Source of the DNA: Laccaria trichodermophora
Lineage: Eukaryota > Basidiomycota > Agaricomycetes > Agaricales > Hydnangiaceae
Assembly (NCBI GenBank): GCA_018417955.1
Contig: JACTVC010000020.1
Span: forward strand, 496,001-560,000
DNA: 64,000 nucleotides
Direction: 5' to 3'
Of this stretch, positions 11,165 through 22,441 are shown one piece after another. The notes beneath the pieces are model-generated. The model was not told the origin of the DNA and did no database searches. It saw only the letters and a list, made by a program, of their open reading frames with translations. Positions within the stretch are counted from its first letter, which is position 1. The number at the start of each line of letters is the position of its first letter. Both the position numbers and the translations under genes were made by a program.

Positions 11165-12110
11165 CATTCTCTCTTCAGTGATGTATAACCATGAGTACTG
11201 GGAAACCATGCAAGTGGATGGCTTCCAGGTCATCCATCCCAACTCCATTGCCTTTCCCCATCAAGATGGTGTAGCACGCTTCCATCATACCTGTGGTCTG
11301 GGTATAAGCCATGTATAGTGTGATAGAGGCTTGCACCTCTCCACTCAGATCGTTGATCCCAACTCAACTCCCTCTACCCATCAAGATGATGTAGCTTGCT
11401 TCCATTGTGGTGTGTCGTCTGGACGTGGGGAGTGTGTAATGGGATAGAGGCTTGCGCCTCTCCTCCCATCTTCCACCTATACTCCCCTACAGCCCCCCAC
11501 TTTTCCAGTGTGCGAATCTCAAGAATCAAGCCAGGGAGGATAGAGGCGAAGAGATCGTGCAGTGGAAAATTACAAGCCATGATCCTAAGTTGGTGTCTGA
11601 GTGGGTAAAGGTGGTGCCATGTTGGGTAGGAATGATAAGAGGTCGAAGGAAAGGAGGGGAAAAAAATGTTGTCATAAATTTTGCCCCCCAGAGTGGACAC
11701 AGGCCATGCAACACGCAAGCAGCAGTCTGTAAGGTTACCATGATTGAAGAAGAGTCCGCCGCATAATGTGCAAGCAGCAACTCCTCAACACTGATCCGCT
11801 GCAAAACATGCGAGCTGCAATCAGGAGCCAGAAGGTTACCATGATTGAAGAAGAGTCCACCGCATGACATGCGAGCAGCAACTCCTCAACACTGATCCGC
11901 CGCGTAACACGCGAGCAGCAATCAGTACTTCTGAGGGACCCAGAAGGTTACCATGATTGAAGAAGAGTCCGCCGCGTAATGCGCGAGCTGCAACTCCTCC
12001 ACACTGATCCACCGCGCAACGCGCGAGCAGCAATCAGCCTTCTGATGGAGCCAGAAGGTTACCATGACTGAAGAAGAGTCCGCCGCGTAACGCGTGAGCA
12101 GCAACTCTCA
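11165..12110. repeat. Internal tandem repeats of the LTR element
   Basis: Two sets. A unit of about 145 bp occurs twice at about 11180-11460 (shared: GATAGAGGCTTGC, CATCAAGATG, GCTTCCAT). A unit of 101-112 bp starts at 11731, 11832, 11944 and 12055 (AAGGTTACCATGATTGAAG) and holds short GC-rich palindromic words such as CGCGTAACGCG followed by GCAGCAA. Confidence 0.85.
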
Positions 12111-13529
12111 ACCAGTTGAGGTGTCTCCCCTGCCCATAAGAGTCCTCCAATCAAGTCTTAACACCCCAAACAGAGGGGAGATCCTGAGGTAGCCAAAAAT
12201 GTGTTTGAGCATAGCGTAGTGATTTCTGGCCCGTTCCTGGAGATCAAATACCCGTTCGAAAGCTACGAACGACGCCTTTCCAACGGTATAATTCGCGTAT
12301 CGTGACGAGCCGTGGTTGTCGAGATAGAGAGGTAATACCCAGAAACCACAGTTCTGGAGTAAATGCATACTGCAGACCAGGCTGTTGTCCGTTATCGACG
12401 TGAATAGGTGCGTCGGAAAGGTACGATTCAGGCGTTTCAAACGGGCTATAGAGCGTCCGATGCGAGCAGGTTATGACAATAGGAATGGGGAAATGGTTGT
12501 TGAAGAGATGGCACTGTAACACAAGGACCGCTCGTCCGTTTGGCGCGTATAAGGGCTTCCCAGAAGCGCATTGACCGTGGCTTCAAAACAAGCCAAAGAA
12601 CAAAAGGAACGACGACGTTCTCGCCGAGAACGGACGAAATATGTTCATCTTGGTCATACCAGGTTGGACTAGGCGAAACGCAGCCAATACGCGACCGTTT
12701 GGCGAGTTCAAGGGGTCTAAAGAAAGGTGTGAATGAGGGCTTCCCAGCGCAAAAGAGATGAGAGCAATCGGGGTGTCGGTTGGCGAGATATGAGGTGAAT
12801 AAGTCCCATGTTGATGTCCCATCAACCCCATCCAACCCAAAACCACTCCAAACCCTTCTAACCATTCAGAAACCAAGAAGAGCCATTCCAGGGAGCTCAT
12901 AGAGAAGTAAGGAGGATGAGAATACTCATTCCTCAAGCAAGAAAACAGCAGAGATTGGGAGAGAAGCATAGTAGGGCATAGCACATAATTTCCAGAGCAG
13001 TAGACTGAACTGGAGGGATGTCAATGAACATCTGGCTGTTCTTGAGAGGCCTAGATGCTAAAAGACAAGGGAGATGGTTGAGGAACAGGTGGAGTCTGAG
13101 AGACAGTGAAGCAGCGCAAAGCAGCAGGCAACACTGGTTGTGGGCAACCTCCTCACCAAGTCAATGGTCGCGTAGTCGCGGAATCCAGACATAGGTGAGT
13201 AGGAACTCTCCTCACAGTAGACTTCAGGCCGCGTAGTCACGAAATCCCAAAGCCCAGCTGCTCAGAGTCAGCGCAGCACCCCAATCAAACAAACCTCAAC
13301 CAGCTGTGCAAGCACAAGCTAAAGTCAATGGTTCATCCAACTGAAGGATGGATGAGCCCTTTCACATGAAGTAATAAGCCCGCCGCGAAGTGCGCGAGCA
13401 GCAGCTACCCTCCATGCTAAGGTTCCTCCTGTGATGAGCTGGCGCATTCCCACAACTCTCCAGCTCTCCCTCTACCAAGAAATGCAGACTTCAACCATGC
13501 TTTGGTGAAGTCCGCAGTGCCCCCACCAT

Positions 13530-13848
13530 TGTGAAGCGTTCACTCTGAACTTCTCGCATAGCTGAAGCCAAGAGGGAAGGAGGAGGCAAGAATGGGTGGA
13601 TCTGGGATCAACACCCATGAGTGAGCAATGAGCAGTTACAAGATACTCAGCTGGCCCAACATGATTATGCATACTGTAGGAAGTACAGTTATACAAAGCA
13701 CTACATGTAGTGCAAGAGGATGGCAAGACTGCTGACAAGGTGGTGGTTCAAGACAAAAGATCAATATATTATGTAAGATATCCAAATCTAGCTATATACC
13801 ACTGTTTGACTATGGCCTCTGGGCATTCCCTTCCAATCCTATATCACA
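13530..13848 (-). repeat. LTR, right copy of the 3.2 kb element
   Basis: 319 bp, reads identical to 10614-10932. The host TPR-CHAT frame resumes at the duplicated GTGAT immediately after it. Confidence 0.92.
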
Positions 13849-13964
13849 GTGATGGCTTAGCTCGGGATGCAGCTAGATGTGCTATTTGCTCTGGACATAT
13901 AGACAAAGCCATAGAACTTCTAGAAGCAGGACGAAGTATCTTCTGGTCACAGGTCCTATCTCTC

Positions 13965-14548
13965 TAGTGTTTGGAAGTCTGGTCTCGTGACTGGAAAAAG
14001 ACCGTAACCAGACCGGACCAAGACCGCAAAAGACCGGACCTGCGGTTACGGTCTTTTATTTTTGAAATGTAAAGACCGCAAAAAGACCGGTTAACGTGAA
14101 CCGGTTTTGACCGGTTTGGACCGGTCTTTTATAGCCCCTTAAATACCCTTTAAAACGCACCCAAGAACGTACGATTTGGTAAAAAAACGAGAGAGATATG
14201 AATTAAAATGTAAATTACTTTGGGGAATAATAGATGTACCAGACTTATTTTATAGAAGCACCAATTCCTAACGGAATTTAACGTTCTTGGGCTCGTTTTG
14301 AAGCTATTAAAAATGTTAATAAATTTACCGATTAATAATTTTAAAATATTGGCCTAAAGACCGGTCATAAACCAGTTAAAACCGATGCAGACCGAAACCG
14401 GTCTATAGACCGCAAAAAACCGCGGTCTGCGGTCTTTTTGCGGTCCGGTCTGGTCTTTTGACTTCTGGGGAAAATGCAGACTGGTTACGGTTACGGTTAA
14501 CGCCCCTGGGCATCAAAAAACCGGACCGAACCGGACTTTCAAACACTA
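13965..14548. mobile_element. Non-autonomous DNA transposon (hAT-like MITE), 584 bp
   Basis: Terminal inverted repeats TAGTGTTTGGAAGTC and (reverse of the right end) TAGTGTTTGAAAGTC, flanked by a perfect 8 bp duplication TATCTCTC at 13957-13964 and 14549-14556. Removing element and one duplication rejoins QVLSLRSP in frame. Subterminal regions are packed with AGACCG, GACCGGT and GGTTACGG words in both orientations around an AT-rich core, typical of transposase-binding clusters. No transposase ORF. The 8 bp duplication suggests hAT; superfamily is inferred. Confidence 0.9.
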
Positions 14549-14556
14549 TATCTCTC

Positions 14557-16088
14557 CGCTCACCCTTTGATCAACTCTGCAAGATTTCACCAGAAGGTCT
14601 GGAATTGGCAAATAAGCTACAAAGTATTGCAACTCAGCTGGAGATTGGATCTCACCGTGATGTTTTTTCTGAGATTTTAGACAACAAGAAGAAGTTATCT
14701 ATAGACCAGGAAGCAGCCCGACTCAACCGCCTTAACAAAGAATGGGCTCAATCTATTGATGAAGTTAGGACAATGAGTGGATTTGAGGACTTTCTACACC
14801 CATCCCATTTATCCTCTCTCAAAGCAGCTGCATCAGAACATCCAGTGGTCATTCTCATTGCAAATGATGATGAAAGCCATTGCCTCATCATGACATCAAC
14901 ACTCATTCATCACATCCCTCTTCCAAACTTAGGCACTCCTACATTGAAGGAACTTGTTCATAAGATTCAGATAGCTGGCTCTCAGTCACCAACATCACGG
15001 TCACTCATTGATCAAACCCAAGACATAAATATAGAGCTTCTGGGAGAAGAGCGAGCAGGGAGGGTCAGCAGCAATACTCATCTTAGATCTTCAGATGACA
15101 TGTTCAAATCTGTTTTGAAGATGCTATGGGATGAATTGGTGAAGCCAGTCATTGATTTTCTTAATATTAAGGTCAGTCAATATATTTCTGCAAATGATCA
15201 ACCTACTTAGAAAATATTATAGAAAACAAATGAAATGACTGTCCTGCAAATTCCAAGGCTGCAATGGTGCCCAACTGGTCATTTCACCTTCCTTCCCATC
15301 CATGCTGCAGGCTGCTATGATGATGACCTAGCTATTGATTGTGCCCCAGATTACTTCATATCTTCATACACTCCAGCCATAGAGGCCCTTCTGGCTGTGG
15401 ATTCAGCTCCCACCACTCAATTGTTCCAAATGATGGCTGTGATTCAATCTCAAGAGCTTTCTTCTACAAGAAGGGAGCTAACAAACATTCAGAAACATGT
15501 ATCTTGTGAAGCTCTCATCAAATTAGGAGTTCCTGGAGTATCTGCTGGAGTTGAAGCTGTTGCCTCCCATCTTTCTAAAGTGTCTATTGTTCACTTTGCA
15601 TGCCATGGGAAGCAAGATCCATGGAACCCACTTGACAGTGGACTCAAGCTTGATGATGGGCTACTCCGAATCTCAAGAATTATGAAGGAAAAGATGCCAA
15701 ATGGATCACTTGCCTTTCTCTGTGCTTGCGAGACAGCCATGGGTGATCAAAATCTACCAGACGAGGCAATGAGCATAGGTGCAAGCTTGATCTTTTGCGG
15801 ATTTCAACGGGTTGTCGCTACTATGTGGTAAGTTGTCATTAACTTTTGTTCCCTTGAAAGTAAAATTCTGAGAGTGTTAATTGTGCTAGGAAAATAAAGG
15901 ACAAAGATGGACCTACTATTGTGGACACATTCTATGAGGAACTTTTCCGTGGCAGTCCTGATGGAAAACCAGCTCTTAAACCCGATATGACAAAGTCTGC
16001 CCTAGCACTTCACCTTGCAGTCAAGAAACTTCGTTCACAGGGTGTTTCATTCCATCGTTGGGTTCCCTTTATCCATATTGGCAAATAA
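14557..16088 (+). CDS. CHAT-domain part of the broken TPR-CHAT gene
   Basis: CHAT peptidase domain nearly identical to the gene at 1-1477. Exons: 14557-15171, 15223-15827 and 15900-16088, with introns of 51 and 72 nt at the same places as in the other copy. The probable dyad is kept (HFACHG and ACETA). It ends VPFIHIGK. The upstream TPR region is separated by two insertions, so the domain now lacks its normal N-terminus; the first in-frame ATG downstream of the 584 bp element lies inside the domain. A fragment starting within the element at 14458 stays open into the CHAT frame, so a chimeric protein is conceivable. Confidence 0.8.
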
Positions 16089-16368
16089 TATGGGTACCAT
16101 TCTTTTCCTTAAGTTTCTACTTTGTTTGGGATATCTTTCATTTCTCTAAGGCTACCCTCATTTGTCAAAATCAATGTCCCCAACTCTAAGGAGGGTTCTG
16201 GATGCAAACGGCCCTCTACAGAATTGAATCTAAGTAGAACTCTATACTTTCCAGGACGAAAGCCCATGATCTGTGGGCAAAGTTTATACAATGTTGTACA
16301 ATATAAGAAACTTCCAATGGCACATGGTGTGCTAGTGATCGGTAGAATACATGATACAAAAGTGCTCC

Positions 16369-18001
16369 TCAAAATGTGACTAGAAAAATTCTTTGAGAGG
16401 ATCAGAAAGGTGGGATGAACAAGGGCAAAAGGCACGTACTGCGGTGAACGATGCCAGGACCTGACTCATCATATTCTTGTTTAGAGCACCACATGCTCCG
16501 GAACGTGCCAAGAGAGGCCAGAATCGACCCTCCAATCCAGACGGATTTCTTGCGTTCCGAGGGCGCTACAGTCTTGACCTACAATGAAAAGACTATTTCA
16601 GCCCACATAGCGAGCACCAAATGAGTTCGAGACTAACCATAATGCTGGAGGGTGCGAGAGCTGTGAGCTCCTTCTGTATGCGATCGGCAATACCAGGGTA
16701 CATGGTGGTCCCACCAGATAGGACAACGTTCTTGTAGAGGTCACGGCGCACATCAAGATCGCATTTGTAAATCGAGTTGTATCTTAGGGTGGTCGTGGTG
16801 GGAAATCGGTGATATTGTCGGTAGATATGACTTACAGTGTCTCGTGTAAACCAGCAGTTTCTAGTCCTAGTAAAGAAGGCCGAAATAGGGCCTCTGGAGT
16901 GCGGAATCTGGCAATCGAATGAACACGCCGGATTTCTGGATAGGATGGGCGAAAACCTACCTCTCATTCCCGATGGTGATAACTTGACCGTCAGGCAGTT
17001 CATAGTTTTTCTCTATCGAAGATGACTCAGCAGCAATCTTGAGCTCCTGCTCAAAGTCAAGCGCAACATAGCATAACTGCTCCTTGATGTCCTGCACAAC
17101 TTCTCGCTCAGCCGTCGTGACAAATGGGTATCCACGTTCCAGCAAAATTTTGGTCATGTACTCAGTGAGATCTCGACCAGCGAAATCCATTCTCTGAATT
17201 GCATGTGGGAGAGCGAAGCCTTCGTAAATGGGAACGGTGTGAGTGACACCATCGCCGGAGTCTAACACAACACCGGTGGTTCTGCCTGAGGCATAGAGAG
17301 CGAGAACAGCTTGAATGGCGACATAGAACGCCGGCGCATTGAAAGTCTCGAACATTATTTGCGCCATCTTCTCGCGGTTAGCTTTGGGATTGAGAGGTGC
17401 TTCTGTAGGAAGAACGGGATGCTCTTCTGGTGGTATGCGTAGTTCGTTGTAGAAGGTGTGCTGCCAGATCTTTTCCATGTCATCCCAGTTTGTGACAATA
17501 CCGTGCTCGATGGGGTACTTCAATGTGAGCATGCCACGTTTGGATTGAGCTTCGTCACTACATTCAAGTTAGGTAAACCATTTTTTTTCTTCGAGATCGG
17601 AGTCGCTAACCCAACGTAGGAGTCCTTCATGTTAGAGCCAGCCATTGCTATACAGTAGCGGGGACGACCAACGACGGATCTAATGACAAGAGATGTCATG
17701 GGTTTAGTTGAACTTGACGACACTAGGAACGGCTTACGGAAAAACGACTGAAGGGGAATCATCGCCTGAGGGTACGGTCCATGTCAGTCATTGATACATG
17801 GCGTAAACTAAGTCAGTACCGGCAACTGACAACAATTCAGACGATAGTAATTAGCTTTCTGAATGTAAAAAAGTGAAGCGAGTACGTACATCCAGCCTTG
17901 CACACGCCAGAGCCATTGTCAATGACCTGAGCAGAATTGAATTCCAATGCTAATATAAGTGGCTTCTGTGCACATACCACAGCAGTAAGATCATCGTCCA
18001 T
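16369..18001 (-). CDS. Divergent actin paralogue, intact reading frame
   Basis: Actin family ATPase fold, read from ATG at 17999-18001 to TGA at 16369-16371. Exons begin 17978-18001 (MDDDLTAV), 17890-17926 and the 6 nt microexon 17820-17825 (TTGCCG), then continue as in conventional actin. Nucleotide-binding loops are kept ([36 protein letters not shown]). Changes from conventional actin include RHQGVM to RYCIAM, HETTYNS to HETLYNS, ERKYS to ERKKS, and the C-terminus HRKCF to HRITF. It has one extra intron (near 16580-16640, before VKTVAP) absent from the conventional gene at 26516-28092. The large exon has no stop. It may be a specialised actin or a copy on its way to decay like 1753-3369. 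It is convergent with the CHAT gene, with a 280 nt gap. Confidence 0.88.
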
Positions 18002-18526
18002 TCCTGTGATAGATGCTCGAAGAGGAAAATTAAATCAGAGGGTTCTTGTTCGTCAACATCATGGTTTTGGATGTTATACGGAGTTCAAAACCAGAACCGC
18101 AGCAAGTATTGGACTTTGTATGCCGATTTGATGAGAGTAATGGCGACGTTTTGGACGCTGCGAGCTGCGGGGTCAGGATTGTCAGGTGGTGTGGGTAGGA
18201 ATCGTAGCAATTATGAGTCGTTGACGGAACCAACACGGAGCCAGAAACCCGAATTTTTGATTTTGATTATGACCATGCAACTTGCGCATACCGTTCACCA
18301 CAACTCAAACGCGTTCTCCTTTGCTAAAGCTACGTTGATAATGTATCTACCTCCTGTCAGATTTAACTGACTAACCTGGTGGGATTCAGGATAACTTCGT
18401 GTGGTGCTTCCGTCAGTACACAGTACTCAGTCCCGATCCAAATGTGTAACTTGGTCCAGCGAATGTCAGCCACCAGCAGCTCAGCTCGCTGCTCAAACGC
18501 TTCTAGACCATCCTCGAACGACGACA

Positions 18527-19265
18527 ATGTCCCCCATACCGAGTATCTGGGTTGCGCTTACTCCGAGAGTTCTGGCTGATAACCGCCCTGGGATGATCGA
18601 ACTTCCATCCAGCATAAAGCATAAGGATATCTGGGCCTATCTGGCTCTTACTTCGGTCATTCTGGTTATAACCCTTCTCCTGGCATACCTAGTATACAGC
18701 TGCTATGCTGTCAGCAACCGAACACCCATCGCCTCCGCAACGCCAGCTGATCCCAAACCCCGCAAAGAGCGAAAGAAGCCAAATCGTTGTAGGTCTGATA
18801 GTCAGGTACGTTGTTTAATATCGTCGCTTGAAAATCCTCGTGCTCACAACCTGATAGCGCATGATGATGATGTCGAACGCATCACAAGTTTCAGTCAACG
18901 AACCAACATTCGAACACGATCAGTACTCTGTCAGCATGCCACCACTTGCAGTGACCACGACGTCCCCGCTCAACTACAGGCGGCCCGTTGACAAGCCAGT
19001 AGATCATTCATCCCACAGTTACGAAACGCCCCGCGGTTTGGACTCGCACAATATTCGCTACATCCCACCTATCACGTCCTGCAGTCCGCCTGCCGTTGTT
19101 ATGATATGGAACGACCCCAAGCTCTCTCCAATACACGGATCGATCGTAATGTCCCCTTTCGATGATGATTCTGACAACACGACGATCCTTGGTGCACAGT
19201 CCCAGCCTGCAGGAGGTCGTCATGCTAAGAAAGACTTGCCGGAAAGGGGAATGCGTAGTATCTAA
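18527..19265 (+). CDS. Single-pass membrane protein of unknown function
   Basis: 228 aa from exons 18527-18805 and 18858-19265 (687 nt in frame, 52 nt GT-AG intron). A short N-terminus is followed by one strong hydrophobic segment at about residues 37-60 (IWAYLALTSVILVITLLLAYLVY), then a basic patch (KPRKERKKPNRCR), as expected of a type III or signal-anchor protein with a cytosolic tail rich in Ser, Thr and Pro. No domain is recognised. A frame continues upstream to 18401, so the start could be earlier. A truncated copy of the first exon lies inverted at about 34330-34690, which argues that this sequence has been duplicated. Confidence 0.6.
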
Positions 19266-19633
19266 CTGCAGAAGTTTGTTTGCCGTTTTTCAAGTCTCAC
19301 AATGATCCACTTCTTTGACAACACTTCCTTTTCGTCATTCGAACGCGCCCGCTTGTTTGTTTTCTTTTTTTTTAGAAAGATTATTCGATTGATTACTTCA
19401 ATATAATGTATATGCGTTACATTTGAACCCAGTCTTCAAAACGATATCAGACCTTCAACCTTGTCCTTGGGATTGGCCAACGAACTACGGAGCAATCGTT
19501 CATAAAGGATCCTCCGACGAAGAGATGTTGTACAGCTCATGCCATTCAAAGGTACGCCTGGTAGCATTACCGAGGCTTCGAAACTGACGAGATTGGATGC
19601 AGTCCCAGTCAATTTGCTGTTCTACATCTTCAA
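19266..19633. other. Intergenic between convergent genes
   Basis: A 368 bp gap holding the 3' ends of the membrane protein (+) and the TPR protein (-). It is A/T rich around 19365-19420, which suits 3' processing. Nothing else is seen. Confidence 0.5.
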
Positions 19634-22441
19634 TCATCCAAGATACCCGCAGCAAGCTACAACCTGCTTCCTAGCTTTAGCAAGCAGTTCCTGCCGATCA
19701 TTACTCCCCATGACCTCAGCAAGAGACACTGCCTGTGTCGCCGTCATCAAAGCATCCGATAGAAACCCCAAATTAGAGTGAATGACGGAATGGTCCAGCA
19801 GAGCATGAGCAAAGTCACTCCGGAGGTCTGGTCTGGTCTGTATGAGATGTGCAAAACATCTGACGGCTTCACAAGCCGATCCCACCGCTTCTTCGTGCAG
19901 CTTTAGCTGTGCCTGATGGGCAGCGAGCTCTTGGAGAGATGTAGCAATACTCAGCTTGACCAGGTCCGAGCGATAATTCACTTGAGATAAAGAGCGGTAA
20001 AGACTGATGCTCTCCGTCAGCAGTTGCAGCGATACATTGTCAGGCTTGAAGCTCAGCCCTTCAGACCTGGAAATGGCTAGTTCCCTCAAGGATCGGGCCA
20101 GGGCGAGGACGTTTGCGTAGCTCTCGCCTTTCGATAATAGCCGGCGCCGTTTCTCCACAGCCCTCTTTGAATACTTTTGCGCTGCTGCAAAGTTTGTTAA
20201 CTTGCGATAACATTGAGCGACATCTTCAAATATATCTGCCCGTTGAATATCAGAAACGATATTCAGTGTGGAGCCTTCGCAGATATCGATGGCTTCCTTG
20301 AAAAACTTGATAGCCTGCTTGAAATCCTTTGCACGCCCAGCACAAATCAGCGATGATGCCAGATGCTGGTTAAACCGATCCGGGTAACCATTCGCAAGCT
20401 TGCGAAAAAGAGATACCCCTTCCTTCGCTGCTCGAGAAGCTTCCTCGCATGCTCCCAAAGATGAATGTATTGCTTGAGCCTCCATCAAAGAGTCTGCCAG
20501 GTGGTGAGAGAATCTACCTGGACGTGAATGCTCAAGAGCCCGCCAGATAGCTATGCAGGACTTGGCCAGCCCCAGCGCCTCGTCGTGATGCTCAAGACTA
20601 TGAAAGCACTTAGCATTGGTGCTGAGTGCAGCTGCGTACTCTGCACCATACTTGGAAGCATGGGTCTTGCGCAGTTGCATATATATGTCTATGGCTGACT
20701 GAGCTTGGAACTGCGCAGCGGCAACCTGTCCTGCAGCTCGTAGCTTATCGGCATAATTGACCAAAGACATCGCTAGATCCGCACGAAACTCGACAGCCTC
20801 CGGACCGGAGAAGGACTGGTAGATATCCACGCTCTGTCTTGCAGTTGTCAAAGCCTCTTGCGTGTTCCCGTTATAGCTCAAGCAATTAGCGAGAGTCAGT
20901 TGCGATAGGGCCAGGTTTGCTTCTAGGACAGGATTACGACTGCACTGAGATGTTCTGAGATGAGTGTACATCGTGACAGCTTCTCGAGCTGACAAAAGCG
21001 CTTCCTTGTATAGGCCAACGTGTGATAGATGTAGCGTGAGATTGTGGAGGGTGGTGGCATATGTGTCACTGGGCTCGTTCTTGGTTGCAACGCATACATC
21101 TTGTAGCACCTGCACTGCCTTCCTGCTCATGTCGCATGCGCCGTGATAATCGCCCAATTCACAAAGTTCAACTGAGAGCCGATCAAGTTCAACTGCGACG
21201 ATATCAGCCTCCAATGCCTTTGCATTCAGCAATGTCATGTTGCTCGTTCCATGGATAATCGCATCCAAAGATGTAGTGGTAAGGTCGACTTGTCTCTCAC
21301 GTGGAGCGCGCCGAGCGATCGAGGTATTTAGGGAGTATGATCGACCCACCACGGAGCGGGACCTGCTTATTCGGCGGTCGACAGCTTGAGACAGCGACTT
21401 TGCCATCTCTTTCATCTCTTTCGCCTGATGCGCGGTAACAGGGGCCTGTGCATCTTGGGTGTCGTTGTTCTGGGAACATATACGTACTGTTTTAATCGTG
21501 GCCTGGACACCACGTTCAGTGCGTTTCACTGATAAATGACCGTCAGACTCTGAGGGCCCGTATACGTTTATCTTTGGCAACGTCAAAGTAGATTTGTGCT
21601 TGGTTTGGGCATGAGCTGGGGGTGTCCGCTTTGGGGTGGCGGTTGTAATGGTGTTGTATACTTTCTCCACAGAAACGTTTGGAAAGTTGAAGTTGAGGGT
21701 CATCTATCATCGTTCTAGTTAATGAAGCACGACGGCCAAAAAGAAGATACGTACAGGACCTGTGATCGGGGGTAAATGATTATGGATAGATGGTGGTTTT
21801 AGCGACGTCCCTGGCTGCGGTATCACGCGACGGAGCATATCGGTCACATTGTCCAACTTCTTCGACGATTCCTTCGTTATGATCTCGGTCCGAAATGAGG
21901 CATGCACCTACAAGACCAAATTTGACAAAATTATCGCCACGTTGCATTTCTTGTGAACAGATTTCGATTCGCAAATAGATCTGACGACAAGATTCAAGCC
22001 GCTTCTGAATAGAATCAATCTCTCCCTTGATTTTGTCACTGTTCCACCACGCTTTGAAAGTAAGTCCCCGATGCAGCTCCATGTCCTTGCATTTCTGCAG
22101 GAGTGAATCAAGCTCACTAGGTCATGATGTCAGACAAAGAAGAGAGGTTGGGACAATGACCATACCTCCTCAAAACTGTAAGTTCGGAACGAAGCTCCTT
22201 ATATTGGCTTCCGCGATCATGGAGTAATTCAAACTTTTCGCCAAGATACTGAATAGGGCGTAAGATCTACCTTTCAAATTCCTCGACGGCCTTTCTATTC
22301 TCTTTGACCTGAAAGGGCGGAGATCTCTGTGAAATCTTCCAATGAAAGAAACGATCAGATTGAAGTACTGACTTTGTCTAAAGATTCCTTCAATTTGAGG
22401 GAGAGCTGATATATACCGTGAGCCAACTTGATGACTTCCAT
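19634..22441 (-). CDS. TPR-repeat protein with coiled-coil N-terminus
   Basis: The main exon, 19634-21703, encodes 689 residues with many TPR-like helix pairs (LDRLSVELCELGDYHGACDM, ALLSAREAVTMY, ALTTARQSVDIYQ, EALGLAKSCIAIWRAL, AIKFFKEAIDICE, AAQKYSKRAVE), typical of basidiomycete tetratricopeptide scaffolds. Upstream exons on the same strand encode a charged helical region: 22373-22441 (MEVIKLAHGIYQL), 22271-22308 (VKENRKAVEEFE), 22166-22207 and a further exon from 22116, then one ending at ITGP that splices in phase to the main exon at MTLNFNF. I could not find a splice choice joining the 22116 exon to the ITGP exon in frame, so a frameshift or a different start is possible. No STAND ATPase or effector domain is seen. 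Function unknown; probably protein-protein interaction. Confidence 0.68.

Larger units (their letters stand above)
10614..13848 (-). mobile_element. Non-autonomous LTR retrotransposon (LARD/TRIM-like), 3235 bp
   Basis: Bounded by two 319 bp direct repeats (10614-10932 and 13530-13848) that read identically throughout, begin TGTGAAG, end ATATCACA, and are flanked by the 5 bp duplication GTGAT (10609-10613 and 13849-13853). Orientation is taken as minus: beside the right LTR the reverse strand reads A then TGGTGGGGGCACTGCGG, a plausible primer-binding site starting TGG, and beside the left LTR it has the polypurine run GGGGGGCTT directly before TGTGATA. The 2.6 kb interior has no protease, reverse transcriptase or integrase motif, so movement must depend on another element. 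Identical LTRs imply a recent insertion. Confidence 0.92.
7397..16088 (+). pseudogene. TPR-CHAT gene, split by a stop codon, an LTR element and a TIR element
   Basis: One ancestral gene can be followed through the whole interval. Exons 7397-7486, 7542-7625, 7676-7738, 7798-8100 and a long exon from 8151 encode an acidic N-terminus and degenerate TPR helices. At 8496-8498 TGA stands where the TPR consensus (LLTRF) has Arg. The frame then runs through 13 near-identical 45-residue TPR units to ASRQDAMAGSD at 10613. After a 3.2 kb LTR element (10614-13848) it resumes as GLARDAARCA in the same frame, is cut again by a 584 bp element (13965-14548), and resumes as RSPFDQLCKISPE into the CHAT domain. 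Removing each insert with one target duplication restores frame, so both insertions are younger than the coding sequence. As it stands the full protein cannot be made, though the TPR and CHAT parts could be expressed as fragments. Confidence 0.85.

Noticed and set aside
12446..12865. Minus-strand 139-codon frame inside the LTR element as gag
   Set aside because: No zinc knuckle, capsid or polymerase motif, and no codon pattern of selection that I can see.
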